This document shows positions 50,429 through 61,390 of a stretch of 64,000 nt of DNA, in pieces. The stretch lies in contig CM055607.1 of assembly GCA_029379385.1 (NCBI GenBank), positions 34,407,235 to 34,471,234 of the forward strand. The letters are read 5' to 3'. Positions within the stretch are counted from its first letter, which is position 1, and every line of letters begins with the position of its first letter. The position numbers were made by a program, and so were the translations under genes. The notes beneath the pieces are model-generated. The model had not been told where the DNA came from. It made no database searches and was given only the letters and a program-made list of their open reading frames with translations. This stretch comes from Quillaja saponaria (Eukaryota > Streptophyta > Magnoliopsida > Fabales > Quillajaceae).

Positions 50429-53400
50429 TTATGACAGAACATTAAACCTGTAAACCTGCCTTGAAATGTAGGTTTCGAGCTCCTTCTTGGGCTTGAAAGC
50501 CTTCCTGGTGACAAAGGGATACTGCCTTTGGAAATGAGACGTGTTGAGCTTGATCCCAAACTGGCCATAATCCTGTCTGTGTTCGGCAGTGGTCCACAAT
50601 GTCTCCAATGGAAGAGGTTTCAATGAATTGTTTTCCAACTTTGGCTTGTCTTTCAGAATCCTTTCTCTGGCCTTCTCAGCTGCAACCAGAGCTTTCTCTT
50701 TGGTGAAATTTAAATGCTTCCATGGAAGTGATGTTTCTTAGTCAAGGTGGAGGGCTTGGGATCTCCATCAATCCTAATGGGAAACCTTGGTGAGTTCTAA
50801 AGCTCAAATTTTGTTTCTCTTTGACTGGATATGGAAATATGAGATTAAATGAGGCAAATATTTATGCAGGCTGTTTAACACTTATAGGATTTTCCCCCTG
50901 TCCCTGGCAAAGAAACAGTGACATTGCAGTTGGCTTTCAGATGAGTCTAAATCAATACTAGTCGTCTGAAGAAAAATCAGAATCAGTAAATGAATCTAGT
51001 TCTGAAGCTTGGTTCTCTTCTTTCATTGCCAGGATATAGTCATATGTTCTCATTCCCTACAATGAGATACACTAGAAAGTCAATGGAGCAAACTCTTAGG
51101 GCTAGTTTGGTATGCAAAAATGATTTTTGCGAAATTAAAATGGGAATGGAATGATCATTTCATTCTATTCTTTGGTAGTGTTGGTAGAGAATAATTATTT
51201 CATTTTTTTTATATAGTTTTTAGATATGAAATTAAAAAAAAAATTATGCTAAAATGATAAAAATATCCCTTAGTAGATAAAGTAATAAAAATATAACATA
51301 ATTTATGAAATATATATTTATTAATTTTTTTATTAATTTTTTTAAAGATTTTATATTATTTATTATTAATTAATTAATTATATTATTACTTATATTTATT
51401 TTATTGTTAATTATATTTATTTTATTATTTTTTATTTCTATTCTTTATTAATACTAATATTTTAGTTTAAAATTACTTAACTAATTTATTTATTTAAAAT
51501 TAATTAATTATTTATAATTATATTATTTACTATGATGTGAAGGGATATTTTTCATTTGACTAAAATGAATTGATTTATTATTTTTTTTATATACAAATTT
51601 TTTATTTTTATATTATTTAATTTGATATAAAGGGTATTTTTATCATTTGTCTAAATTAAATAATAAATAATTTTATTTATTTATGTATAATATTATTATT
51701 TTATTAATATTCAGTTTTTTATTTTATGTGATATAATGATTTTTTTGTCATTTAACTGAAGTAAATCGATTCCATACAAATAGAAATGAGCAATCTTACC
51801 CTAGGTGGGTTGAGGATTCTTACTTATATGAAATAAAATTATTAGAATAGAATGAGTATTTTAAGATTAAAAAAGTACTAAATGAAAGAATGTTCATTCC
51901 ATAGAATCATGCATAGAATGAAATGGCTATTTTTACGTACCAAACTAGCCTTTATGGTACCAGCATCACAGGACGTATCAATTTCATTACCTAGTGAAAT
52001 TTTCTAAAACTAGGAAAGTAAATTAAATCTTTGGTAACAAGCTTGACTTCTTCTTTTTTGGCCAGAAACAAGCTTGACTTAAATCATAATTTTTCTAAGA
52101 GAATTAAAGTTTAAAAGCATATGTTTCAAATTTAAAAAAAAGATTTCATGCAGGATTAATTTCATAAGTTTGTATGAAAGATTTAATAATAAGTTTGATT
52201 TCATGCAGGATTAGCTAGCTGATCATGTTATAACTATGCTGTTGTCTGCTTGTTCCCAGTATCAAGCAATTACCAAAAGAATTCCAAATGAAATGGACAA
52301 GACATACTTTGGACCCATCTGTTGTGTGTGCTTGACTGATATACAAAGTTGAACTAGGAAAAAGGATATCAAGAAACTGCTTAGAAACCACCAAATATCT
52401 CACCTTAATGCATAATAGTTTTCCAAAAGCCAACAAAAATCACCTCTTACGAGAACCACATGAAAGAAAAAAAATTGTCCCACTGTGGCTGACCTATATA
52501 AGGTGCTAACAAAACCTCCAACATTCTGAATCCAAGATGATTGAAATGTAAAGCAGAACGTAAAAGGGTGAGAAAAGGCATCAAATAACTATAAAGATAT
52601 TGTCGCAAGAACTCCTCTTGGAAAATCTACAGAGCTTTCTTTGAAGCTCCTTCTCTATCCCTATCTTATCAGCAAAGCACCAGACGAATATGGCAATTGC
52701 TGTTCCTCCTTCTATGAGAAGCTGTATTTAATAACAGTTTGTTAGCATGGGAATCAATCTGCAAAAAATGCTTCAAACTGAAGTTCTTTGAAAAACACAA
52801 GAAAACCTTTAGCAGGAGGAAAAACCTAGTCTCAAACTGAATGCCATTAACCATTAACACAAATTTTATTTAGTCTTAAACTGAAACACAGAATGCCACT
52901 GACCTTTAACAGGACGAAAACCATTAGCAGAATGAATGTTCTGTAATTCCTTTTCCCAATACAGTTGTTTAACCACTGGAGGTAAAAAAGACCAACTTTG
53001 TGTCAATATTGCAGCCAGTGCTTTCTTTCAGACAAAATTAGGAAGTACAATATGTCAATGTAGAAAAAAGGGAAATTTTCCTCAAGTCTCATCCTGCAAT
53101 GGTGATCAAACCCTTCAACGCATGGGTTGCAGGTCCTGCAATGCTTACTGTGCTTTTTCACCTGATTAAAAGATGAAGAAACACTATTTACATCATGGAA
53201 GGTTCTAACTGAAGAACTCCTAACTATTGAAAGTTCTCAATAGCATACTCCACATAGATATACACAAAGTCAACAGCTTTTTCACCTGAGTTCTAGCAAA
53301 ATGTCATCCACTTCAGGACTTGGTGCAATAGCATCATCCTTCCTGACAAGGGGAATGGGAGTAGCGGCTCCATTTGATCCCTTATGTTCCACGGATCCAG

Positions 53401-53810
53401 ATACTTCCTCCTTATGAAAGACCTGAGGCTAAGTATCTTCCTCTCTATCCTTCTGAAAAACCTCAGTAATCTGACCAAATATAAACCCATAATTTCGCTT
53501 TAAGAACCCACTAGATGTAGCTCTTCTTTTCTTCCTAAAGCTGACTTTGTCAGTTGGGTCAATGGCTGTACACCTTCTGAAATTGCCTGGAAAGTAGAAA
53601 CAAACAGTTGAAGAACCTCTTCTGAGTCTAGCAAAATGTTGATGAAGAGAATGCATGTTTTGAGTTACAGATTGATAAATTACCACTCAGGAAAATAAGG
53701 ATGTTACTGTAATTTCCGCAATTCTGTTTCCAAGGAAAAGTCCCAGGAATGTATAGAAAGAAGGACACGACCAGAAAACTATTAACTGCCATTCCCCACG
53801 AACTGCCAAA
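50429..53810 (-). pseudogene. Decayed DHHC palmitoyltransferase (PAT) gene
   Basis: PATs are membrane S-acyltransferases with a DHHC cysteine-rich domain. Pieces lie in correct order on the minus strand: membrane segment (about 53800-53690, with FLGLFLGNRIAEITVTSLFS), CTAIDPTDK and FLKRNYGFIFGQ (about 53600-53460), FIRRKYLDPW and MEPLLPFPL (about 53430-53340), the catalytic exon 53161-53093 (KHSKHCRTCNPCVEGFDHHC), WLNNCIGKRNY (from 52975), EGGTAIAIFVWCFADK (about 52720-52660), GMRTYDYILAMKEENQ (about 51055-51000), and a C-terminal part RIDGDPKPSTLTK ... RQVYRFNVLS ending at 50429. Frame changes occur near 53790-53750, 53478, 53340, 52625, 50955, 50925 and 50745. The catalytic exon ends at AT instead of a GT donor, and the CSLC part of the zinc-binding domain is missing. 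No functional product is possible. Confidence 0.85.
51099..51951. mobile_element. PIF/Harbinger-type non-autonomous element (853 bp) in a DHHC pseudogene intron
   Basis: Terminal inverted repeats start GGGCTAGTTTGGTA on the left. On the right, read in reverse complement, they start AGGCTAGTTTGGTA. The inverted similarity continues into the subterminal ATTCCATTCTAT-like words. TTA flanks both sides (51096-51098 and 51952-51954), which is the PIF/Harbinger duplication. The inside is very AT-rich with no transposase frame. Confidence 0.8.
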
Positions 53811-55407
53811 TTCCCAAATAACACAAAGTTAGTCAAGTAATAATGGCTTTTAGCTTAGCATTAACAATCCAATCCATTCAGAAAGACAAAATACACAAGT
53901 TTAGCACTAAATCAGTGAAATTTGAAAATAGCTCTGATTTTTAAATGTGAATCAGCACTCAGCAAGCTTAGGAAGAAATTTCAATATGATGTAAATATTT
54001 GTTTGATATATATAAAGCACCCACCTGCTGATGTAGGTCTTTAAACAAAATGTAATTTTGAAGAATAAAGTATGTCTAAGGTTATGCTAATGGACTAAAA
54101 CAAAATGGAAGACTTGTAAAGGACGCAGAGGGCGTTGCCAACCATGGCGTCTCATGGTCTATGAAAGAGTAGTACCGTGTAAAATCCCAAAGGGTGCTTA
54201 ACCCAAATAAAGGTTTGGTCGTATAAATCTCTGACCAGCTTTGTATTGTCTAAAGGAATTGAGGTCTCTTAGCTTGTTTCGTGTTTTGCTCAAGTTGAGT
54301 ACCTAGTACCTACACTACCATGTTCTAATCTCCACAGGGACGAAATACCCTCAATGGTCTAATCCTTTCAAATTTTGGTGTAGCAGATCCAACGGCTGTG
54401 ATAGCTCAATGAGACACGCACCTGGGCAGCTACGTAGACCATGGACCCCCCTAATTGCTACCAGCATCATGTATTCGGGCCGTGATGATTCCACAAACTA
54501 GCTCTGGTGGATCGCCTATATACGTGAGGGAGCATAGAGTTGGGCCTTTCTAATTTTATTTTTTTCCCCGAGTACCTCAAGTTTTGTATATTACATAGGT
54601 GTTATGAAATACTATTAATAAAAAATCCTTGATTTAATTAGTAACATTATTTGATGTCGTCTTAATAAGTTGTATTCAATTTCATCTTCCCAAAAATTAA
54701 ATCTATGAGAACAAGTGAGTTAAATTATCTCGTACTGACTTATTAATTATGTTAAAAATTATATTAGAAAGCTTGTCTCCCTATTTATTAAGTTCTCTTT
54801 CAAAAATTAGACACATATTTTTGCGTCAAAATATCTTAATTCTGAAAGAAAAACCTAAATGTAATTAATTAGCCCATTTTTCAGTGTTACTCTTATAAAC
54901 TACTTTCAAAATTACAATAATATATTTGCAATTTCTTGGTCAATATCATCATGATGATCTCAATTCAATATCGAGCTCATACATATACAGATGATCATTA
55001 TTTGAAAATGAATGACAATTAGTTGTCCATATATATGCTCTTAAGAAGTGTACATGCATGATCATCAAAAGTACTAAAAGAATAGAAAAAAAATAAACAG
55101 GCAACATCGAGCTTTAATTTTTAGATCAATATATATGTACGTTATCTATACACGCATACATTTCTTTTGTTTTTATTGAACTTTGCTATTTACAAAATAT
55201 ACAACTGATCATCTCCCACCTCTCTACATTAGGAGATTTCCGATACATAGACTAAATTAACCAAAAATAAATAAAAATAATCCACATATATATATATAAT
55301 TATATTTTCTTTTTCCAAAAAAGTTTCTTCTGTCTCAGAGCTCCATATTATAACAATCAAAATGCATACCATTAAATGCCTTGATGGCCGGCCGGTAATA
55401 TCATTAG
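53811..55407. other. Spacer between the DHHC pseudogene and the WRKY gene
   Basis: The left part may hold the lost first exon(s) of the DHHC pseudogene, but I could not recognise them. A less AT-rich patch lies at about 54120-54540 without any readable gene. The right end, from about 55200, is the WRKY 3' UTR. Confidence 0.5.
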
Positions 55408-57778
55408 CTAGTGGGTGGAGAATGTGGTGCATGATTGAGGAAGCTGAGGCGACCCAGGCAATACAGAAGAATTCCCATTAGAAGGATTGTTATTGTTTCC
55501 ATTATTAGTCATGATTGTTGATATTGCTGCTGCAAGTGCTGCGGTGATGTTAGGATCAGAAGCAATGGCAGCCTTAACCGACTCAACCATGGAAGGCTGA
55601 ACTACTAGTCTTTGCCCTAGTTGATGTTGAAGTACTTCTGCCATTGTTGAAGGTAGTAGCTTATTAGTATTAGGAGAAAAATACATGGGGTGCCCTAGTA
55701 GCTGTTGTGGACAGCCATGCAATGGTCGAGGAAATGTGGCCATAGAGGGTGGTACACGTGCCAATTGCATGGAGTTGGGGTTCTGTGTCAAGTCAAGAGT
55801 GATAGTAGGGAATGGTGCAGAGGCTGATAGAGTAGCCATGGTTGATGTGTACGGCGGTATGGAATTAGTTAAGAATCCATTTGTAAAGGAAGCGGCTACT
55901 GTTCCTTCCTTGCTGGTAGTAGAACCCGATAAGAGCATGGCGGCTGCTGCCGATGTAGTGTTGGCCATTGCGGTGGCTGCCGGAGGGAGTGGATGATTGT
56001 GATTGCCTTCATATGTTGTTATCAGTATTGTCTTGTCCTCGGCACATCTTTGCACCTGTTTTTAGCGAAGTAGTCGTATATATATATAATTGATTCTGGC
56101 TATATAAATTATTTAAATAAACAAAAATATTGTTCTTTTTTTACCTGCTTACGGACCGGGCAACCAACAGCCATAGTGCAACGATAATAGGCGCGTGGAC
56201 AAGGGTTACCTTTAGCCATTTTTTGACCATATTTCCTCCATTGACATCCATCGCTAATCTGAACCATATACATATATATAATTAAATAAATAAGAATGTC
56301 ATAGTTTCTTCCGTATATATCCCAAAAATTAAATATTTAAGAAAACAAATTTGATTATACCATAGGGGCTTCAGATCTTGCACGTACAGATACCCTTGCT
56401 TTTCTGAAAGTAACTTGATCGGCAACTGGTTCATCGGATTTGGTTTCTTGTAATTTTGGAGTTTTAGGGGTAGGGGGTCCCCAACTCTGAGATGACCGAT
56501 CAAGACCATCTTCTTCATTATTAATCGCTAATTGCTTTCCAAAAACCTTTGGTGACATTGCCTCAGCAGTAGTGCTTGATGGAGAAACCGATACTTGTTC
56601 TTGCGTTTTCTTCTCATCAGAAACTGAACCATTTTTAGCATCGGAAGTGTAGGCTGCCGGATTTGGGTCCGTTAACTCTTGCACCGACGACATTATTGGA
56701 CTTGAAATATTGCCATTTGGCTCCGTCTTCTGTAAGTTCAACGTGTATACGTTAAACTACGAATTGTAGACAAATAACAAAAACAAAACAAAGCGAGAAA
56801 AGACAAGGAAACACGAACAAGTAATTAATTTTAAATAATTAATTAACTAAAAATATGAAGTACAAGCTCCAGCATTGGGACAATATATTCAATTGCCTTT
56901 GCTAGCTAGTTCATTTTGTAAAGAATCCGGATTAAACTCATCAAATTTCATCCAATCAAAAATTAAAATCTCGAGATTTTATCTGGGCCCTAATTTTTTT
57001 ATTTTTTATTTTTGTCAAACTGTCTTACAGATTATCTGCTCTCTATCTTTGGAAAAAATATTCAGTGAATTGAATAGCCGGCTAAAATAGTTGGAAATAA
57101 TTGAATTCACTACCTGTTGTTTTGGTACCTTTTGCTGCATAGCCATGAATAGTTGAGCTTGTAGTTGGGTGTAGTTTTTGGCAATTTGATCCAACATAGA
57201 CCTTAGCGTACTATTTTCTTCATGTAGTCTCTCTAACTCCCCTTGAAGTCTATTCAGCTGAAAAAGCAACAAAAAACTTTTCAACAAAATATCGAGAAAG
57301 AAATTCATAATTATAAATTAATTAACCTTAATTTAATTAAATCAGTATATATTATAAAATTTTAATCAAATTAAAACTCACCTCGGTAATTTTATTATTG
57401 GGCTTTTCACCATTAGCTACTCTTGCCAGTTCCAGAACTTGGACTCATTAAATTTAGACCAGTCTGATGCAAAAATCAATTAAGAAATATTATTCTCTAT
57501 AAAGCTAGATCACTAACTAACATAAATCTTGAAGATGTAATTGGAAAAACTATAAATAAATATATGTAAAAACTTACATTTATAAGTGGATCGGATACAA
57601 TATTGGACGATCGTCTATCGGTGTGGTGATCATGATCATTGGTTTCGTTAATCATGCCAGAAAAGAAATCCATTTCTTTGATTGGATGACCTGATTTTTC
57701 TATTACTTTACCCGAACTCCGCAGTAGAAAGTCATCGGAACTGAAAAATATCAATTCACGTCGGTGTTGATTCTCCAT
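55408..57778 (-). CDS. WRKY47: WRKY transcription factor, group IIb (WRKY47-like), with one apparent +1 frameshift
   Basis: DNA-binding regulator of W-box genes in the nucleus. Exons, 5' to 3' on the minus strand: 57778-57578, 57463-57382, 57257-57114, 56729-56361, 56258-56145, 56055-55408. Start codon at 57778 ([20 protein letters not shown]). A leucine zipper of group IIb type is in exon 3 ([20 protein letters not shown]). The WRKY domain spans exons 4-6: [20 protein letters not shown], then the zinc finger C-X5-C ... HNH (CTMAVGC ... YEGNHNH), split by an intron as in groups IIa/IIb. Ala/Ser-rich tail. Exons 1 and 3-6 are each multiples of three. Exon 2 is 82 nt: its first half reads [16 protein letters not shown] and its second half [11 protein letters not shown], one frame apart, with a stop between. 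Removing one base (probably T at the AGCTAAT site, near 57414) gives a 518-residue protein. Confidence 0.88.
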
Positions 57779-58126
57779 GTGACCAAGAAGAGAGGAGAGT
57801 ATGCAGTAGTTGTTATTAGCCTTTTTCAACAGAAAATTTTCTACTTGCCAGCACAACTCCTATTATATAAATTGAGGGTCCAGGTCCCAAAAATTAAATA
57901 AAAGCTAATGTACTGGCCCAGTTAGAGGAATTATTGTTAGGAGAAAAAGACGATAATGACCAGCCGTATTTTCCTCCGGAAACTATGACATCACTGACAA
58001 GGTAGAAGGTTATACACGTGGCAGATTGTCTCGGCCAGGTAATTTGCTTTGGGATCGTCGGGAAAGATAACGGATTTTTGTTATTTGATATGGTCGGGTA
58101 AATACACTTGGGAAGACGTGGATTAG

Positions 58127-58336
58127 GTCAACGCAGTTGACGGTATGGGTGTATCTCACGGTGGTAGAGTAAGTGGGACCCGGAGGAGTAGAAAACCTAA
58201 TCCCACTGACTTTGAAGGCAACGACTACGTAATTGGGATCCGATGCCCACGTCAACCAAGGTGCATCGAAGACCGTGTGATGAATTGAATCTGGACGACT
58301 AGACGGTTTGTTGATGTCATTTTAAAAAAAATTGAC
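58127..58336. promoter_or_regulatory. W-box cluster upstream of the WRKY gene
   Basis: TTGAC cores occur at 58127-58131 (minus), 58137-58141 (plus), 58251-58255 (minus) and 58332-58336 (plus), 350-560 bases upstream of the start codon. Two lie within 15 bases of each other in opposite orientation. WRKY promoters are often self- or cross-regulated through such sites. Function here is inference. Confidence 0.5.
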
Positions 58337-59889
58337 GTGGCTTTTTGATATTACGAAAAATAAATTGTTAAAATACTACAACAATTTTATTTGAAAAAAT
58401 TTTCTTATATAAAATAATGTAGCTAGTAAAAATAATAAATAAATATTTAATAAAACAAATTATATACTGTTACGAATGTATAAATAATAAAACTAGACAT
58501 TATTAATATAGGTTAAGAAAGATTTCGAGAAGAAAAGGGATTATTAATTAATTAATTAAGAATAGATTAGGATTTTTAAAAATTAATGAAGTTAATTTAG
58601 TACTTTCAATTTTAAAAAGTATAGACTAGTTTTTATAAATATTCATTGTAATGCTTTTAATTAACAATTATGACTTTAAAATATAATAATAGAAAAGATA
58701 TATTTACAAAATAATTAATTAAACAATTTTTTAAGTATTGTAATTTTTTAAGTATTTACCTAACTCGCTTAGTTCAGCTCAACTCCACTTGACAGATTGA
58801 TTTTCATTTCAATGTAAATCATGTCTTTATTATTCTAATTGTTATGAGTAATTACAGGAAGAGGTATAATATTAAAAGTTGACCAAAATTTGGAGTTGTA
58901 TATTTAAATTTCATTATTATTTTTTTTATGAGTTTTCTTAATGAATGTTAGAACACTTTGTTAAAGTCATAAATTTTCTGAGCTAATCGGTGGTATTTAA
59001 AAAGCTTTATTTTTAATAATTTAATTTAACAATCAACTCTCTAATTTTCCTTTCTCCTTTCATTAATTAAGACTGGTAAATAAGTTTAAGGTTTTAAGAA
59101 TAAACGTTGATGTTAAACTAACACGTTAAGCTTAATTACTAGAAGTAAATTATAAATATTCTATAGCTTTAAATATAAAAGATTTTTTGTGATCCTTAAC
59201 GTGTAGAAACAAAAAATTAGCAAATATATATTGTCCCTTGAATAAACATTATTTATGTAGACTAACAAATTATAAAACTAATTGATTTGACTGAAACTCA
59301 AATACTTCACTCTAAGAATTAAAATTTTATATAAATTTTTTTAAGGAATTGACACTTATTAAGCTGTAATAAATATAATTTTTTATAATTTATGCATGAA
59401 ATAGTGGTAAACAAAAAAAATTTGTTCTAGAAGAAAATAAAATTTTCTAAATGCAAAAAAGTATAAGTTTTTCCATTGTTAAGAAAATATTATATATTCG
59501 GTGTCTGGATGGGACATTTGCTCCTTCGTTGTATAAGTAATGCCCAAGACTACCTTCTGGGTCTCCAATAAACCAAGAAAATAAGACATTGATTGCCAGT
59601 TGTACTGATGAAAGTCATGCTCTTTTACTCGGAAAAATCTCATGAGTTTCATTAGTCAAAGATGTGGAAATTTTGAGTCAATGGCAGAAGATGGGCCACA
59701 TATATATTAAATTATATCTAAATAAAATCCCAGCTGGCTACTCTCAGAAAGCTCCCCCGCTTAATTGCCTATTGTTTAGTATAATAATAATAATAATAAA
59801 ATATTACTCCAATTTAATTACAAGCATAAAATAATTAAAATTATACCAATACTGAAAATGATTTCAAATTTGTCTCTAGCCCACACTTG

Positions 59890-59976
59890 AAAATCACAAT
59901 CATATCTTCTTTTTAATCATATGAAAAATTATTTAAAATCACAATCATATCTTCTTTTTAATCATATGAAAAATTA
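59890..59976. repeat. Tandem duplication of about 41 bp
   Basis: AAATCACAATCATATCTTCT and the following TTTTAATCATATGAAAAATTA appear twice, from about 59890 and from about 59936, nearly identical. This is a recent local duplication that abuts the next MITE-like element. Confidence 0.85.
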
Positions 59977-60412
59977 AGGCTGAGTACGTAAATATTTTGA
60001 TTAATTTTTATAAAAGATATTTTTTTACTATTTTTAAAAAATTATAGTTCCTTTTAAAAACACTCTAAATAATATTTTTAAAAGTTGTTGTGACTTTTTA
60101 AAATAAAAAGTACAAAAATCATCTTATTAATTTTAAAAAATTATCAAATATATTTTCAATTAATTTATAAATTATTACATTTCTTTTTCTAAAAATATCT
60201 TTAATTAATTATGTCTATTTTTGTCATTTTATGCATTTATAATAATTTATAATTTATTTTACTAAATATTTGATTCATTGTTTTTACTATACGTAACAAC
60301 TTTTATAAAAAATTTATCAAACAGGGTTGCTGTAACTTTTTAACAGTTATTTTTTTATAGCATGAAAATCACAACAGTTTTTAAAAAATAACAGTATTAC
60401 CAAACCAAGCTT
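59975..60412. mobile_element. Degenerate MITE, possibly PIF/Harbinger type
   Basis: The left end GGCTGAGTACGTAAAT and the right end (reverse complement) GCTTGGTTTGGTAAT are related. TTA is found next to both. The inside is A/T-rich without coding potential. Confidence 0.45.
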
Positions 60413-61324
60413 AAGGATATATATGTAAGTCAATGCCAATTATTTAGAGTTAATAAATATTTTTTTAATTTTTCATTTATATACATTTCCATGATATTGA
60501 AAATGGGGGCATTCCACATACTTGCTACTCATGTCTAGGAAAATTAGTTGTGGCTCAATTTCTTCAAGTTGATTAATACTTCCAACAATTGACACAGATT
60601 ATAAAAGTTAACATTATATATGAAAAAACATTTTCTTGTCAAAATTATTTACATCCAGAAACCTAATACTCCATTAATCAAGGAAAAAGGAAAATTAAAA
60701 GAGGTGATAGAATGAAAACTAAAGTAAAACAAGAGTTAATAATGAAAGATAAAAATAGAGTTGGATTTGTGTTATAGAGGGAGAAGATTCAAGTAGTGCA
60801 ATTGGAACTTCTTATACATAGTAGAATGTAGAGATTAGAATTAAATGGTTTGGCTAAATTGGAAAAAATGTGACTTGCAAAGTGAGATACTTTCTAATTG
60901 GAGTAAAAAAGTAATAATGTAACCCAAAGCAATTTAAGGAAAACAAAAGCAGAAGCCAAAAAGTAAACCTTTGCGGCGTTTGGAGCTGGCGGCGCGTGCA
61001 CGAGAGACCCCACTACCTTTGCCCGCACGCTCAGTCCAATGCGAACCCAAGCTTCACGTGCACCCCTCACCCACCGTCCATCATATTATATTGTATTTTT
61101 CTTTTCCCTCTATTTAATTTACGTTTGCATGACGTACGTGGATTTAATCTCTATTTAATTTACGTTTGCATCACGTCATATCTACCAAAATAGCCATCTC
61201 ATAATTTTTTATGTATGATTTTATCTATACTAGTCTAAGTAAGCTTAAAATTTGAATTATTAAGTTAAACAACTTATATAATAGTAACATGTAATGTGTG
61301 AAAAATATGTCGATGAGGTCTTAA

Positions 61325-61390
61325 ATCAATTGATCAAAATAAGATGTTAAAACTTATTAAGTTTCGGGTTCGAATCCATCCGAAAAAATA
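61325..61390 (+). repeat. Possible tRNA-derived SINE remnant
   Basis: GGGTTCGAATCC at about 61366-61377 is a good pol III B-box word. About 40 bases upstream, TTAAATCAATTGATCAAAA is a weak A-box-like match. There is no cloverleaf, so it is not a tRNA gene. Confidence 0.3.

Noticed and set aside
52936..53169. Plus-strand open frame rich in Cys
   Set aside because: It is the antisense shadow of the DHHC zinc-binding exon, which reads well on the minus strand.
61366..61377. tRNA gene suggested by GGGTTCGAATCC
   Set aside because: No acceptor stem, anticodon arm or D arm can be folded around it. At best it is a SINE remnant.
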